Below, in pieces: positions 11,760 to 21,395 of a stretch of 64,000 nucleotides of DNA (positions within the stretch are counted from its first letter, which is position 1; each line of letters opens with the position of its first letter). Location of the stretch: assembly GCA_963580285.1 (NCBI GenBank), contig CAUZLF010000207.1:62001-126000 (forward strand), read 5' to 3'. Source of the DNA: Lucinisca nassula (Eukaryota; Mollusca; Bivalvia; Lucinida; Lucinidae). A program made the translations under genes and the position numbers. The notes below the pieces were generated by a model, which was not told the origin of the DNA, made no database searches, and saw only the letters and a list, made by a program, of their open reading frames with translations.

Positions 11760-12340
11760 AAAAATGTTAGTATATTCATTAACAACAACAAAATTGTAAA
11801 TGTAACAGGGTCATTGTATATGTATATTATCTAGGCACATGTCTGCCAAATACTCGTAATAAATTGTTTACTGCTGAACTTCTTAATCAGGATTATCGGT
11901 AACATAAACTTCGCAAAGACTTTTCAAAATTTTATAGACGTCATTCTGATTTAATTTCAAAGTAGAAGTAAAACAAAGATCAGGAATCGATACAATTAAC
12001 TTACCCCACCCATCAAAGACACCAAAGGGAAAGAAACACAAACATGAAGCGACCAGACCCTAATGGAAACCTAAAAAAAGGAATTCAATATTGGACTTAA
12101 ATCTCTTCTGCAACAAGGTCTATCGGAACCCGAATTGTATGGTGACTTAGCATATAATTTCAAATAAATACATAACCGCAATGACCTCAGCACCCGACTA
12201 CGTAAAATCATTCTTCGATATAAAAAGATTGGGCACAACATAAATGTTATATGACAGACAACTCTGCTGCCCTCTTTAATTGCACGCCGATGGGTCAGGC
12301 CTCAGATCCTATGACGGTTCCAACGTAAAGGCTCACTGAG
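11760..12340 (+). pseudogene. Chimeric PLE RT relic A
   Basis: About 100 bp of non-RT sequence (GTTAGTATATTCATTAACAA onward) is fused at about 11864 to the 3' third of the PLE reverse transcriptase frame seen intact at 16622-17704 (from ACTCGTAATAAATT). The RT part is interrupted at 11961-12078 by an antisense PLE tail fragment and then resumes in register. Stops and small indels abolish coding, and part of the C-terminal coding text is missing. The same non-RT leader is fused at the same point in relic B (14435), so this is a derived subfamily rather than one accident. Confidence 0.7.
11961..12078 (-). mobile_element. PLE 3'-tail fragment nested in RT relic
   Basis: The complement of this stretch is the last 115 bp or so of the PLE tail, ending in CTTCTAC at its 3' terminus. 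It interrupts the RT relic between TTTCAAA and ATTCAATATTGG. No clear target duplication is visible. Confidence 0.65.
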
Positions 12341-12344
12341 AGTT

Positions 12345-12905
12345 AGAGAGAATCTAATTCTAGGTAATGTTGGTTGGTGCCTGATGCTCTGTCTCTGGAT
12401 GGGCACATCGGAGTCTAACTGTTGGATTTCTTTTGCTCCAGCATTCCAGGGGTTTCTTGCTGTCGAGTCCTCACAGTTGTTTCATCTCTGTGGTTGTTTG
12501 ATTTTTTGTGTTCACGGAGAGGTTGCACTGGTGAGTTAGGAGGCCTTCATGCGGACTGAACAAATTATATGTCTAAATCGCGACGGAAGTAAGGGGCGAA
12601 GACTGTTGCTACGTAAAATCGATTTAAGCCCAACCCCAGTGGAATTCGTTTCACTGACCGTTCCGGGGCGTTTCTTCTGTCGAAGTTTATTTTTGTTATG
12701 ATTTGTCTTTGGGTGTTTGTGTCGCTTATATTATTTTGTTTTGGATAGCCATTTTGTGGGAAAGTAACTGTCCCTTTGGCTTTCCGCTATTGATGTTTCC
12801 ATTAAGGACTGTTGTTCCATGTTTGTGTTTCTTTCCCTTTGATGTCTCTGATGGGAGCTGTGAGTTAATTGTATCGATTCCTGATCATTGCCTCCACTTT
12901 ATTTT
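12345..12905 (+). mobile_element. PLE 3' tail, copy A
   Basis: This shares the full order of tail landmarks: GATGCTCTGTCTCTGG, TTTTGCTCCAGCATT, GCATGAAGGCC complement, AAAATCGATTTAAGCCC, a TGGAATTC hairpin, GGGAAAGTAACTGTCC and TTTCTTTCCC. A further degraded tail piece follows at about 12910-13010. Long apparent reading frames here are non-coding shadows. Confidence 0.75.
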
Positions 12906-13010
12906 TATCATGCCCCGCACTTCTAAAGGTTCTTCTGTCGCGGTTTATTTCTGATATGGTATGTCTTTGAGCTTGTGTATCGCTTATATTATTATTATTA
13001 TTTTATTTTT

Positions 13011-13635
13011 TTTGGATATAGCAGTTTTTTTTTTATTTAGACTAAACAAGAGTGTAAACATCATAAATACATACATACTGACAGTTCTATGCCAGATATA
13101 GATATTTTAAATACATTATAATCTGATACGTCACACTCGAAAATCATTTTCTTTAGTAGTAAGTATATGAGAGAAAGTACAGAAAAGGAAAAGGGAATTG
13201 TTGAGAAATTAAGTAAAGATGGTTATTGGAATACTATTCAGTGTAGACTACATGTACGATAGAAGTTGGTCTTCTGCCTTTCTCGACTGGTAGGCGAGTA
13301 TCACTAACAATGTTAATGATAAGACAATTCATCACGATAACAGGTCCGTGCAATGAACACCCCATTAAACCCCACTTTGTAGGGAGAGAACTTGTGGTTG
13401 CGGGGGTATACAATACCTTTCCCATCCCCGCCCCAAGACACATGCTGCGGGCACTTGTTAGAACCACTCCAATGAGGCAGTTCTAACGAGCACCAACATA
13501 CATGCCTGAAGGATAACTAGGAAAACTATAACACACCCTCACCAGAAAAATAAATATTATTGAGATATGAAAGAATGCACTAAGTCACACGGGTGTGTCC
13601 TCATAATAGCTGTATCTGGACGATGATAATCAATT

Positions 13636-13671
<36 letters not shown>

Positions 13672-13734
13672 CTCTTATATTCGATCCATGTGGGATCGAT
13701 TTGACCCCCCCCCCCCCCCCCCCTCCCACCGTGG
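13011..13734. other. Unassigned sequence with (AAT)n and poly-C
   Basis: A degraded hairpin-MITE core (TTGTTAGAACCACTCC, then GAGGCAGTTCTAACGAG) sits at about 13455-13495. It is followed by an (AAT)n microsatellite at about 13639-13669 and a poly-C run at about 13706-13722. No gene is seen. Confidence 0.5.
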
Positions 13735-14012
13735 AATTCTTTCCACTGACCGTTCCAAGGCGGTTCTTCTTTGGCGGTTTACTTATGTTGTTGTTTGTTA
13801 TTTACTGTTGGTATCACTTGTGTCTTTTTAGTTTGGATGGCCATTTGGCCATTTTGTGGGAAAGTAACTGTCCTTATGGCCTGCCTTTGTTTAGGTTTCC
13901 ATTATGGTCTGGTCACTTCATGTTTGTGTTTCTTTCCCTTTGGTGTCTTTAATGGGTGGAGTAAGTTAATTGTATCGATTCCTGATCTTTGTTTCACTTC
14001 TACTTTCTATGG
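13735..14012 (+). mobile_element. PLE 3' tail fragment
   Basis: It runs from the GTGGAATTCTTTCCAC hairpin through GGGAAAGTAACTGTCC to the terminal CTTCTACTTT. Together with the antisense copy at 14088-14397 it forms an inverted pair with a loop of about 75 bp. Confidence 0.75.
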
Positions 14013-14087
14013 GGCAGCAGAAAACAGACTGTAGTTTCAATGTATGTTCTACGATATGTGCCTTCTATAGCCAATGACTTATAATAC

Positions 14088-14397
14088 AAAGTAGAAGTAA
14101 AACAAAGATCAGGAATTGATACAATTAACTTACTCCACCCATAAAAGACACCAAAGGGAAAGAAATACAAACATTAAGCGACCAGACCATAATGGAAACC
14201 TAAACAAAGGAAGGCCATAAGGACAGTTACTTTCCCACAAAATGGCCATATGGCCATCCAAAACCAAAAGACACAAGTGATACACACAGTAAGTAACAAA
14301 CAACAACATAAATAAATCGCCACAGAAGAGCCGCCTTGGAACGGTCAGTGGAAGATTTCCACTGGGGGGCTTAAATCGATTTTACGTGGCCACAAGT
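14088..14397 (-). mobile_element. PLE 3' tail fragment, antisense
   Basis: The plus strand begins AAAGTAGAAGTAAAACAAAG, which is the complement of the family 3' end, and extends to GATTTTACGTGGCCAC. It is the inverted partner of 13735-14012. Confidence 0.75.
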
Positions 14398-14434
14398 CTA
14401 CTTCACTATATGTGTGGTAGATAGTCGACGGAAA

Positions 14435-15232
14435 ATAGTTAGTATATTCATTAACAACATAAAATTGTAAATGTAACAGCACCATTGAATATGTATATTA
14501 TCTAGGCACATGTCTGCCAAATACTCGTAATAAATTGTTAACGGTTAAACTTCTTAATCAGGGTTATCGGTACCATAAACTACGAAAAGCCTTTTCAAAA
14601 TTTTATAGACGTCATTCTGATTTAATTTCAAAATTCAATATTGATTCTATGACGGTTTCAACGTAAAGGCTTATGTTGGTTGGTACCCGATGCTCTGTCT
14701 CTGGTCGGGCCCATCGGGGTCTAACTGTCGGTTTTTTTTTTGCTCCAGCATTTCAGTGATTTCTTGCCGTCGAGTCCTCACCGTTGTTTCATCTCTGTGG
14801 TTATTTGATTTTTGTGTTCACGGAGATGTTGCACTGATGAGTTAGGAGGCCTATATGTGGACTGAACACATTATTTGTCTTAATCGCGACGAAAGTAAGG
14901 GCGAGGATTGTGGCCACGTAAAATCGATTTAAGCCCCTTCCCCCCAGTGGAATTCGATTCCGCTGACCGTTCCGATGCGGTTCTTCTGTCGCGGTTTATT
15001 TTTGTTATGGTTTGTCTTTGGGTGTTTGTGTCGCTTATATTATTTATTTTGGATAGCCCATTAGCCATTTTGTGGGAAAGTAACTGTCCTTTTGGCGTTC
15101 CACTATTGATGTTTCCATTAGGGTCTGTTGTTTCATGTTTGTGTTTCTTTCCCTTTGGTGTCTCTGATGGGAGCTTTGGGTTAATTGTATCGATTCCTGA
15201 TCATTGCCTCCACTTCTACTTTATATATAGAA
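14435..15232 (+). pseudogene. Chimeric PLE RT relic B plus tail
   Basis: This has the same non-RT leader as relic A (ATATTCATTAACAACA, AAATTGTAAATGTAACAG) fused to the RT text at ACTCGTAATAAATT. The RT segment then jumps from CAATATTG to ATTCTATGACGG, deleting roughly 260 bp relative to the 16622-17704 copy. The complete tail follows to CTTCTACTTT near 15227. It is non-coding. Confidence 0.75.
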
Positions 15233-15714
15233 GTCCATTTCTTACCTATTGTTTATGAGTGAATTGTAGTTCTCGCTAAGCACTTCCTTCTTTATAAGGC
15301 TGATAAATCCTTGGATGCTTAGATTTCTTGAAACAAAATTGTTTTTGTATATATAATATTTTGCTAAACCATAGATGTAATTGACCACTTCTGTTTTACC
15401 TTCATGTCAAAAATAGTATTTTACGATCCTCTAGTGATATTTCTAGATTTATATTTGTGATCAACCATGTTTTGCGTTCAGTCCAAAAAGTTCTTACTTT
15501 TGGGCAACTAAGAAATTGTCAGTTTTATTAATTTTAAATAAAAATGAATTTGATACTAAAATTTTATTATTGATTTTGTATTGAAAGTCGCGTAGTTTTG
15601 TCTCGTGAAATATCTTTAATGTTCGATAGTACATTTTCTATTCTTCTTCCCCTATATCTCTTATCTCCGCTTGTGGAATGTATTCGTTTACTCTAACCAA
15701 CAAATAATGAAACC

Positions 15715-16150
15715 AGAGGACCAATGGTCCTGAGCCGCTCACCTGAGTGCTGAGAGCTTATGGAGACATTTCATTTCTGAGAAGAGGATTTTATAGGGTT
15801 TTTACCAAGTATTAATCTCGGTCATGTGACTTGATAATGGGCCCATTGGTTCGAAGAAAAAAAATCTGAAGGGTATACATGTATATGGGCATGGCGGCCA
15901 TTTGAGTAATGTGACAAAATTCATATTAATAAATGTTCATTTGTTTGTTCCTTAAAGCTTTCATGTGAAATTTGGCTACAAATGGAGTAGTGGTTTCTAT
16001 GAAAAATAAATATTAATTTCATCTGAATGACTTTTGGCCAACGTCAGAGAATTATGTTGACCTTATTTCTATCCACTCATTTAGGTTACTGAAGCTACCA
16101 ATTTTCAGATCACAGGCTGCAATAGTTTCCAACTAGAAATGTGTCAATAC
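15715..16150 (+). repeat. 5' part of a GGTCAAGGTCA-type element
   Basis: It starts near a small palindrome (AGGACCAATGGTCCT) followed by GCTCACCTGAG. It shares GGGCATGGCGGCCAT, GTGGTTTCT and CAGATCACAGGCTGCAATAG with the tandem element at 23046-24098, whose 3' terminal hairpin has the matching GGTGAGCT. The two may be separated parts of one element, or independent copies. Confidence 0.5.
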
Positions 16151-16621
16151 AACACAAATGCCCCCGCCTAGGGGCCTACCTCACCCCCCTTAAGGTCATC
16201 GGACAGGGGCGAGGTTATGGCTGAATGAAACTTTTGACCTGTATCTATCATCATTCCAAATATGTAGCAAATCCATCACATGGTTCAGGAAATATGAACT
16301 CTCAAAAAATATAATAAAAAAATATATGTCTGTGACCGTAGCCTTGAGGTAAGGGGTGGGGGGGGGGCGGTATGGCTAAATGAAACTTTGGACCTGCAAC
16401 TATTTTCATACCAAATGTGAAGCAAATCCATTATAAAGTTTGGAAAATATAAGCTACTAGAGAAAGTGCCCAGTGGGGCACGTATACCCCCGACCAGTGC
16501 CATCCCCTTTTAGTGGAAATGAAAATTTGTTTGTAGCATTGAACCTTTCCATATAAACATTCCATTTAGTCCACCGAGAATAACTATTGCATTTCAACAA
16601 GTATAGTATAATTTTACCCAC

Positions 16622-17704
16622 GATTTTTCCACTCTTTACACTACACTTCCTCATAATCTTATAAAAGAAAAGCTTAATGATTTAATTGAATGGGCTTTTC
16701 ACAGAGAAGATTCTCTCTATCTTGCATGTAATGTCAGAAATGCATTTTTCACTTCTAAAGAGCATAAGAATTATACACTTTGGTCATGTCAGAAAGTGTG
16801 TGATGCCCTCATCTTTCTACTTGACAATATTTATATTAGATTCGGTACTAAGTTATTTAGACAAATTGTGGGTATTCCGATGGGTACTAATTGCGCACCT
16901 CTTGTGGCTGATCTGTTCTTGTATTGTTATGAAAGAGACTTCATTTTGTCGCTTTCCATTGATAACCAATCTGAAATTATTGAAGTTTTTAGCTCTACTT
17001 CTAGATATTTAGATGATTTATTAAATATTGCTAATACCTATTTTGATGGTTTGATCAGTCAGATTTACCCCCTAGAACTTCAGTTAAATAAAGCAAATTC
17101 TTCTGATACCGAGGCCCCGTTTTTGGATTTACATCTATCTATTGTAGATGGATTTGTGTCGTGCAAAATTTATGATAAACGCGATGACTTTGATTTTGAG
17201 ATTGTAAATTTTCCTTTTTTGGATGGTGATGTTCCTCGTGCGCCATCCTATGGCGTTTATATTTCGCAATTAATTCGATTTGCTAGAGTGTGTAGTCATG
17301 TAACTGACTTCAACACTCGTAATAAATTATTAACGGCTAAACTTCTTAATCAGGGTTATCGGTACCATAAACTACGCAAAGCCTTTTCAAAATTTTATAG
17401 ACGTCATTCTGATTTAATTTCAAAATTCAATATTGGACTTAAATCTCTTCTGCAACAAGGTCTATCGGAACCCGAATTTTATGGTGACTTAGTATATAAA
17501 TTCAGAAAAATATATAACCGCAATGACTTCAGCACCCAATTTCGTAAAATCATTCTTCGATATAAAAAGATTGGGTACAACATGGATATTATACGACAGA
17601 CTGCATGCATGGTAGTTAACCCAATCACGGTTGGCAACTTTGCTTCCCTCTTTAATTGCACGCCGGTGGGTCAGGCCTCAGATTCTATGACGGCTCCAAC
17701 GTAA
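16622..17704 (+). CDS. Penelope-like reverse transcriptase, 5'-truncated
   Basis: This frame is open for about 360 codons with no start codon of its own; the family similarity begins abruptly at 16622. It would copy element RNA into DNA. RT motifs appear in order: DFSTLYTTLP (motif A, at the truncated start), GIPMGTNCAP (motif B, about 16870) and RYLDDLL (motif C, about 17000), then LDLHLS, a KIYDKRDDFDF block and C-terminal VVNPITVGNFASLFNCTPVG before TAA. The MGT.CAP and LYT.LP motifs fit Penelope-like RTs, possibly the Naiad-type group in which the GIY-YIG domain lies N-terminal. No GIY-YIG domain is present here. A second copy (21396) starts at the same base, so the truncation point recurs. 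PLE assignment is inference; RT identity is secure. Confidence 0.85.
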   Translation, partial: DFSTLYTTLPHNLIKEKLNDLIEWAFHREDSLYLACNVRNAFFTSKEHKNYTLWSCQKVCDALIFLLDNIYIRFGTKLFRQIVGIPMGTNCAPLVADLFLYCYERDFILSLSIDNQSEIIEVFSSTSRYLDDLLNIANTYFDGLISQIYPLELQLNKANSSDTEAPFLDLHLSIVDGFVSCKIYDKRDDFDFEIVNFPFLDGDVPRAPSYGVYISQLIRFARVCSHVTDFNTRNKLLTAKLLNQGYRYHKLRKAFSKFYRRHSDLISKFNIGLKSLLQQGLSEPEFYGDLVYKFRKIYNRNDFSTQFRKIILRYKKIGYNMDIIRQTACMVVNPITVGNFASLFNCTPVGQASDSMTAPT

Positions 17705-18270
17705 AGGCTTATTGAAAATTAAAGAGATAATGTTGGTTGGTGCCTGATGCTCTGTCTCTGGTCGGGCTCATCGGAGTTTAACTGTTGGTTTTCTTTTGCT
17801 CCAGCATTTCAGTGGTTTCTTGCTGTCGAGTCCTCACCGTTGTCTCACCTCTGTGGTTCTTTGATTTCTGTGTTCACGGAGATGTTGCACTGATGAGTTA
17901 GGAGGCCTTCATGCGGACTGAACAAATTATTTGTCTAAATCGCGACGGAAGTAAGGGCGAGGATTGTGGCCACGTAAAATCGATTTAAGCCCCCCAGTGG
18001 AAATCTTCCACTGACCGTTCCAAGGCGGCTCTTCTGTGGCGATTTATTTATGTTGTTGTTTGTTACTTACTGTGTGTATCACTTGTGTCTTTTAATTTTG
18101 GATGGCCATATGGCCATTTTGTGGGAAAGTAACTGTCCATATGGCCTTCCTTTGTTTAGGTTTCCATTATGGTCTGGTCGCTTAATGTTTGTATTTCTTT
18201 CCCTTTGGTGTCTTTATGGATGGAGTAAGTTAATTGTATCAATTCCTGATCTTTGTTTTACTTCTACTTT
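17705..18270 (+). mobile_element. PLE 3' tail following the RT frame
   Basis: This is the reference copy of the tail. It carries GATGCTCTGTCTCTGG, CACTGATGAGTTAGG with GCGGACTGAAC and ATTTGTC, AAAATCGATTTAAGCC, a perfect hairpin AGTGGAA-ATC-TTCCACT (about 17996), GGGAAAGTAACTGTCC and a terminal CTTCTACTTT (about 18258-18267). At least ten further copies of all or part of it occur in the window, so the tail defines the family. Confidence 0.85.
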
Positions 18271-19409
18271 ATCATATCCAAAGATGAAACTGCTTGTCTT
18301 TGCTGCATAATAAAAATTCAAAGTTTGTTGCAATTTGGAACATTTTTTCCTGGAAACAACAGCTGCATGATGCTTCCACGCAGAGCTGAATCCGGCCTGC
18401 ACACTGGAACTGGTAAACCGCTTAAAGGATCTAAGCCTGTCCAGGAACCGCGGTGCGAGGCGGACCGTCCATGCTAATAAAAAAAAAGTAGAAGTAAAAC
18501 AAAGATCAGGAATCGATGCAATTAACTTACTCCACCCATCAAACACACCAAAGGGAAAGAAACACAAACATTAAGCGACCAGACCATAATGGAAACCTAA
18601 ACAAGGGAAGGCCATAAGGACAGTTACTTTCCCACAAAATGGCCATATGGCCATCCAAACTAAAAAGACACAAGTGATACACACAGTAAGTAACAAACAG
18701 CACCATAAACAAACCGCCACAGAAGAACCGCCCCGGAACGGTCAGTGGAAAGATTTCCACTGGGGGGCTTAAATCGATTTTACGTGGCCACAATCCTCGC
18801 CCTTACTTCCGTCGCGATTTAGACAAATAGTTTGTTCAGTCCGCATGAAGGCATCCTAACTCATCAGTGCAACATCTCCGGGAACACAAAAAATCAAAGA
18901 ACCACAGAGGTTAGACAACGGTGAGGGCTCGACAGCAAGAAACCACTGAAATGCTGGAGCAAAAGAAAACCTACAGTTAGACTCCGATGGGCCCGACCAG
19001 AGACAGCGCATCAGACACCAACCAACATTACCTGGAATTAGATCTCTCTAATTCCCAATAAGCCTTTACGTTGGAGCCGTCATAGAATCTGAGGCCTGAC
19101 CCAACGGCGTGCAATTAAAGAGGGAAGCAAAGTTGCCAACCGTGATTGGGTTAACTACCATGCATGCAGTCTGTCGTATAACATCCATGTTGTACCCAAT
19201 CTTTTAATATCGAAGAATGATTTTACGAAATTGGGTGCTGAAGTCATTGCGGTTATATAATTTTCTGAATTTATATACTAAGTCACCATAAAATTCGGGT
19301 TCCGATAGACCTTGTTGCAGAAGAGATTTAAATATGTTCTATAAAAGGGTTATCCTTTGGAAGCAAGGAATACACCACAGAACTGAAAAATATGGAGTGT
19401 GCATGTTTT

Positions 19410-19461
19410 CTGGGCCAGACTAGCTAGTTTCGGCCAATTAGGCCTCATCAGTGACCCTCAG
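19410..19461 (-). ncRNA. Type I hammerhead ribozyme, unit 1
   Basis: Read on the minus strand, stem I pairs GGGTCA with TGGCCC, extended by CT/AG across a GA bulge. The core is CTGATGA. Stem II is GGCC-TAATT-GGCC with the canonical G10.1-C11.1 pair. The second core is GAA. Stem III is ACTAGCTAGT, only 3 bp around AGCT if folded alone but fully self-complementary between two molecules. Cleavage is expected after GTC, between 19418 and 19417. Every conserved core nucleotide is present. A short stem III is typical of retrozyme and satellite hammerheads that act as dimers. Confidence 0.93.
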
Positions 19462-19670
19462 ATATTTTCAATATTCCACAATGGAATCAATGATCCCAAA
19501 GGACAAGAAAATATAATCTACACTATGGTGTAGGGCAGGGAGACGTTTTACCGCCGCCACACATTCCAACACACCAGCTGTAGTGAAGTTAAATATGTTC
19601 TATAAAAGGGTTATCCTTTGGAAACAAGGAATACACCACAGAACTGAAAAATATGGAGTGTGCATGTTTT

Positions 19671-19722
19671 CTGGGCCAGACTAGCTAGTTTCGGCCAATT
19701 AGGCCTCATCAGTGACCCTCAG
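19671..19722 (-). ncRNA. Type I hammerhead ribozyme, unit 2
   Basis: Identical to unit 1, shifted by exactly 261 bp, with intact core, stems I-III and GTC cleavage triplet. Two cleavages, here and at unit 1, would release a 261-nt monomer. Confidence 0.93.
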
Positions 19723-19931
19723 ATATTTTCAATATTCCACAATGGAATCAATGATCCCAAAGGACAAGGAAATATAATCTACACTATGGTGTAGGGCAGG
19801 GAGACGTTTTACCGCCGCCACACATTCCCACACACCAGCTGTAGTGAAGTTAAATATGTTCTATAAAAGGGTTATCCTTTGGAAGCAAGGAATACACCAC
19901 AGAACTGAAAAATATGGAGTGTGCATGTTTT

Positions 19932-19983
19932 CTGGGCCAGACTAGCTAGTTTCGGCCAATTAGGCCTCATCAGTGACCCTCAG
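19932..19983 (-). ncRNA. Type I hammerhead ribozyme, unit 3
   Basis: Identical in ribozyme sequence to units 1 and 2. The unit around it differs elsewhere (for example CACACCGGCTG at its end), so the ribozyme is at least as conserved as the rest. Confidence 0.93.
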
Positions 19984-20192
19984 ATATTTTCAAAATTCCA
20001 CAATGGAATCAATGATCCCAAAGGACAAGAAAATATAATCTACACTATGGTGTAGGGCAGGGAGACGTTTTACCGCCGCCACACATTCCCACACACCGGC
20101 TGTAGTGAAGTTAAATATGTTCTATAAAAGGGTTATCCTTTGGAAGCAAGGAATACACCACAGAACTGAAAAATATGGAGTGTGCATGTTTT

Positions 20193-20244
20193 CTGGACCA
20201 GACTAGCTAGTTTCGGCCAATTAGGCCTCATCAGTGACCCTCAG
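20193..20244 (-). ncRNA. Type I hammerhead ribozyme, unit 4
   Basis: The core is the same. The 3' strand of stem I reads TGGTCC instead of TGGCCC, replacing one G-C pair by a G-U wobble, so pairing is preserved. It lies in the truncated last unit. Confidence 0.92.
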
Positions 20245-20695
20245 ATATTTTCAAAATTCCACAATGGAATCAATGATCCCAAAGGACAAGAAAATATAAT
20301 CTACACTATGGTGTAGGGCAGGGAGACGTTAAGTCCAATATTGAATTTTGAAATTATATCAGAATGGCGTCTATAAAATTTTGAAAAGGCTTTGCGTAGT
20401 TTATGGTACCGATAACCCTGATTAAGGAGTTTAGCCGTTAATAATTTAATACGAGTGTTGAAGTCAGTTACATGACTACACACTCTAGCAAATCGAATTA
20501 ATTGCGAAATATAAACGCCATAGGATGGCGCACGAGGAAACCCTATTGGTTTCATTGGGCGACAGGGCTTGAGATGTCATTTCATCTCAATGTCGGGTAA
20601 AAGTCCCAAAAAATTGGAAGCAACGTCTCCAAAATGACCTTTACAGTGTTGACGAGGACGATAAACCTCAAATCAAACAAAACCTGGAAACAACA

Positions 20696-21395
20696 AACAT
20701 AGAATAGGCTGTAACAGAACATTTGCTGAATTAAAGTAGCTGTATAATGACATAATAAAGCAATGCATTTTTTTATTATTACTTGCATTTATTATTGTCT
20801 GCATTTCAAGAGAAAATATTATGCAAAATTTAACAGTTCTAGTCGCTGTAGTTTCTAAGATCACAAGGATCAATACATAAGCTGAAAAATCTGACAAGGG
20901 TCACAGCATAAAGAAAGAACAAACTAACGAATAATGAATAAATGGAAAGACAAAAACTATAACCTTTGATATACTTTGTATGCAAGGAGTATAGTGAAAA
21001 CAGTTATCAAATTCTGTACCATATACTATTATGCGATGTATTCATTTGAATTTATTCTAATAAATATTGTTTAAACCAAAACAGTTAACACAAGACTTGG
21101 ACGTAATCAAAATGTGTAAGTCCTAATTATTGACCCCTAGCCCCACCCAGGGGCATGACCCAGGAGCTTAGTATTCCATATGAAAGTTAATACTATAGCT
21201 ATATTCTGTACCAAATATGAAGAGAATCTAACATGAGGTTACAGAGATATAAGCAATCAAAAAGGTTTAACACAAAACTTTGACGTAAAAGTTGACAAAC
21301 TGACAGACAGCCCACCCAGGGGCTTGACCCAGGGGCTTAGATATTCCATATGAAAGGATATGCTATAGAGATATCCTCTACCAAATATTAAGAGA
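20696..21395. other. AT-rich sequence with a duplicated motif block
   Basis: No gene is recognised. A segment with CCCACCCAGGGGC and ATTCCATATGAAAG occurs twice (about 21130-21265 and 21318-21390). The second copy is cut off where the PLE RT copy starts at 21396. Confidence 0.45.

Larger units (their letters stand above)
19326..20330 (-). mobile_element. Retrozyme-like tandem array: 3.8 units of 261 bp, TTAA-flanked
   Basis: There are three full units (19330-19590, 19591-19851, 19852-20112) and one 218-bp partial unit (20113-20330) with an exact period of 261 bp. Units differ at only a handful of positions (for example CAATATTCC versus CAAAATTCC). Each unit holds one complete hammerhead ribozyme on the minus strand. 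The array lies between copies of TTAA (19327-19330 and 20327-20330) where the interrupted PLE text has a single TTAA, consistent with a 4-bp target duplication. There is no reading frame. This matches the organisation reported for animal retrozymes: small non-autonomous retroelements moving through circular RNAs made by hammerhead self-cleavage. I infer a circular RNA monomer of about 261 nt. Confidence 0.88.
18485..20539 (-). pseudogene. Antisense PLE copy (RT C-terminus plus tail), split by ribozyme array
   Basis: On the minus strand the copy begins at 20539 within the RT frame (the FPFLDGDVPRAPSYG region). It runs to about 20327, is interrupted by the 261-bp array, resumes at about 19329 and continues through the tail to the terminal CTTCTACTTT at 18485. 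The two RT pieces abut exactly (CAATATTGGAC / TTAAATCTCTTCTGC) when the array is removed. It sits inside the SINE at 18349-20695. Its insertion point lies in an A-rich stretch, so the target duplication cannot be read clearly. Confidence 0.88.
18349..20695 (+). mobile_element. SINE split by later insertions, 13-bp TSD
   Basis: The SINE head lies at 18362-18480 (GCTGCATGATGCTTCC, CTTAAAGGATCTAAG, CGGACCGTCCATGC). Its 3' part lies at 20540-20682 (CTATTGGTTTCATTGGGCGA, GGAAGCAACGTCTCC, AAACCTCAAATCAAACAA). The intact order is seen at 41455-41735. The 13-bp direct repeat CCTGGAAACAACA flanks the whole block at 18349-18361 and 20683-20695. That is direct evidence that the two halves are one insertion later opened by the antisense PLE copy. 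Confidence 0.9.

Noticed and set aside
12703..15258. Several 60-120-codon hydrophobic frames (FCGKVTVL.., SCLCFFPFGV..)
   Set aside because: The same text recurs in every PLE tail in different frames and with stops. It is non-coding tail sequence, not membrane proteins.
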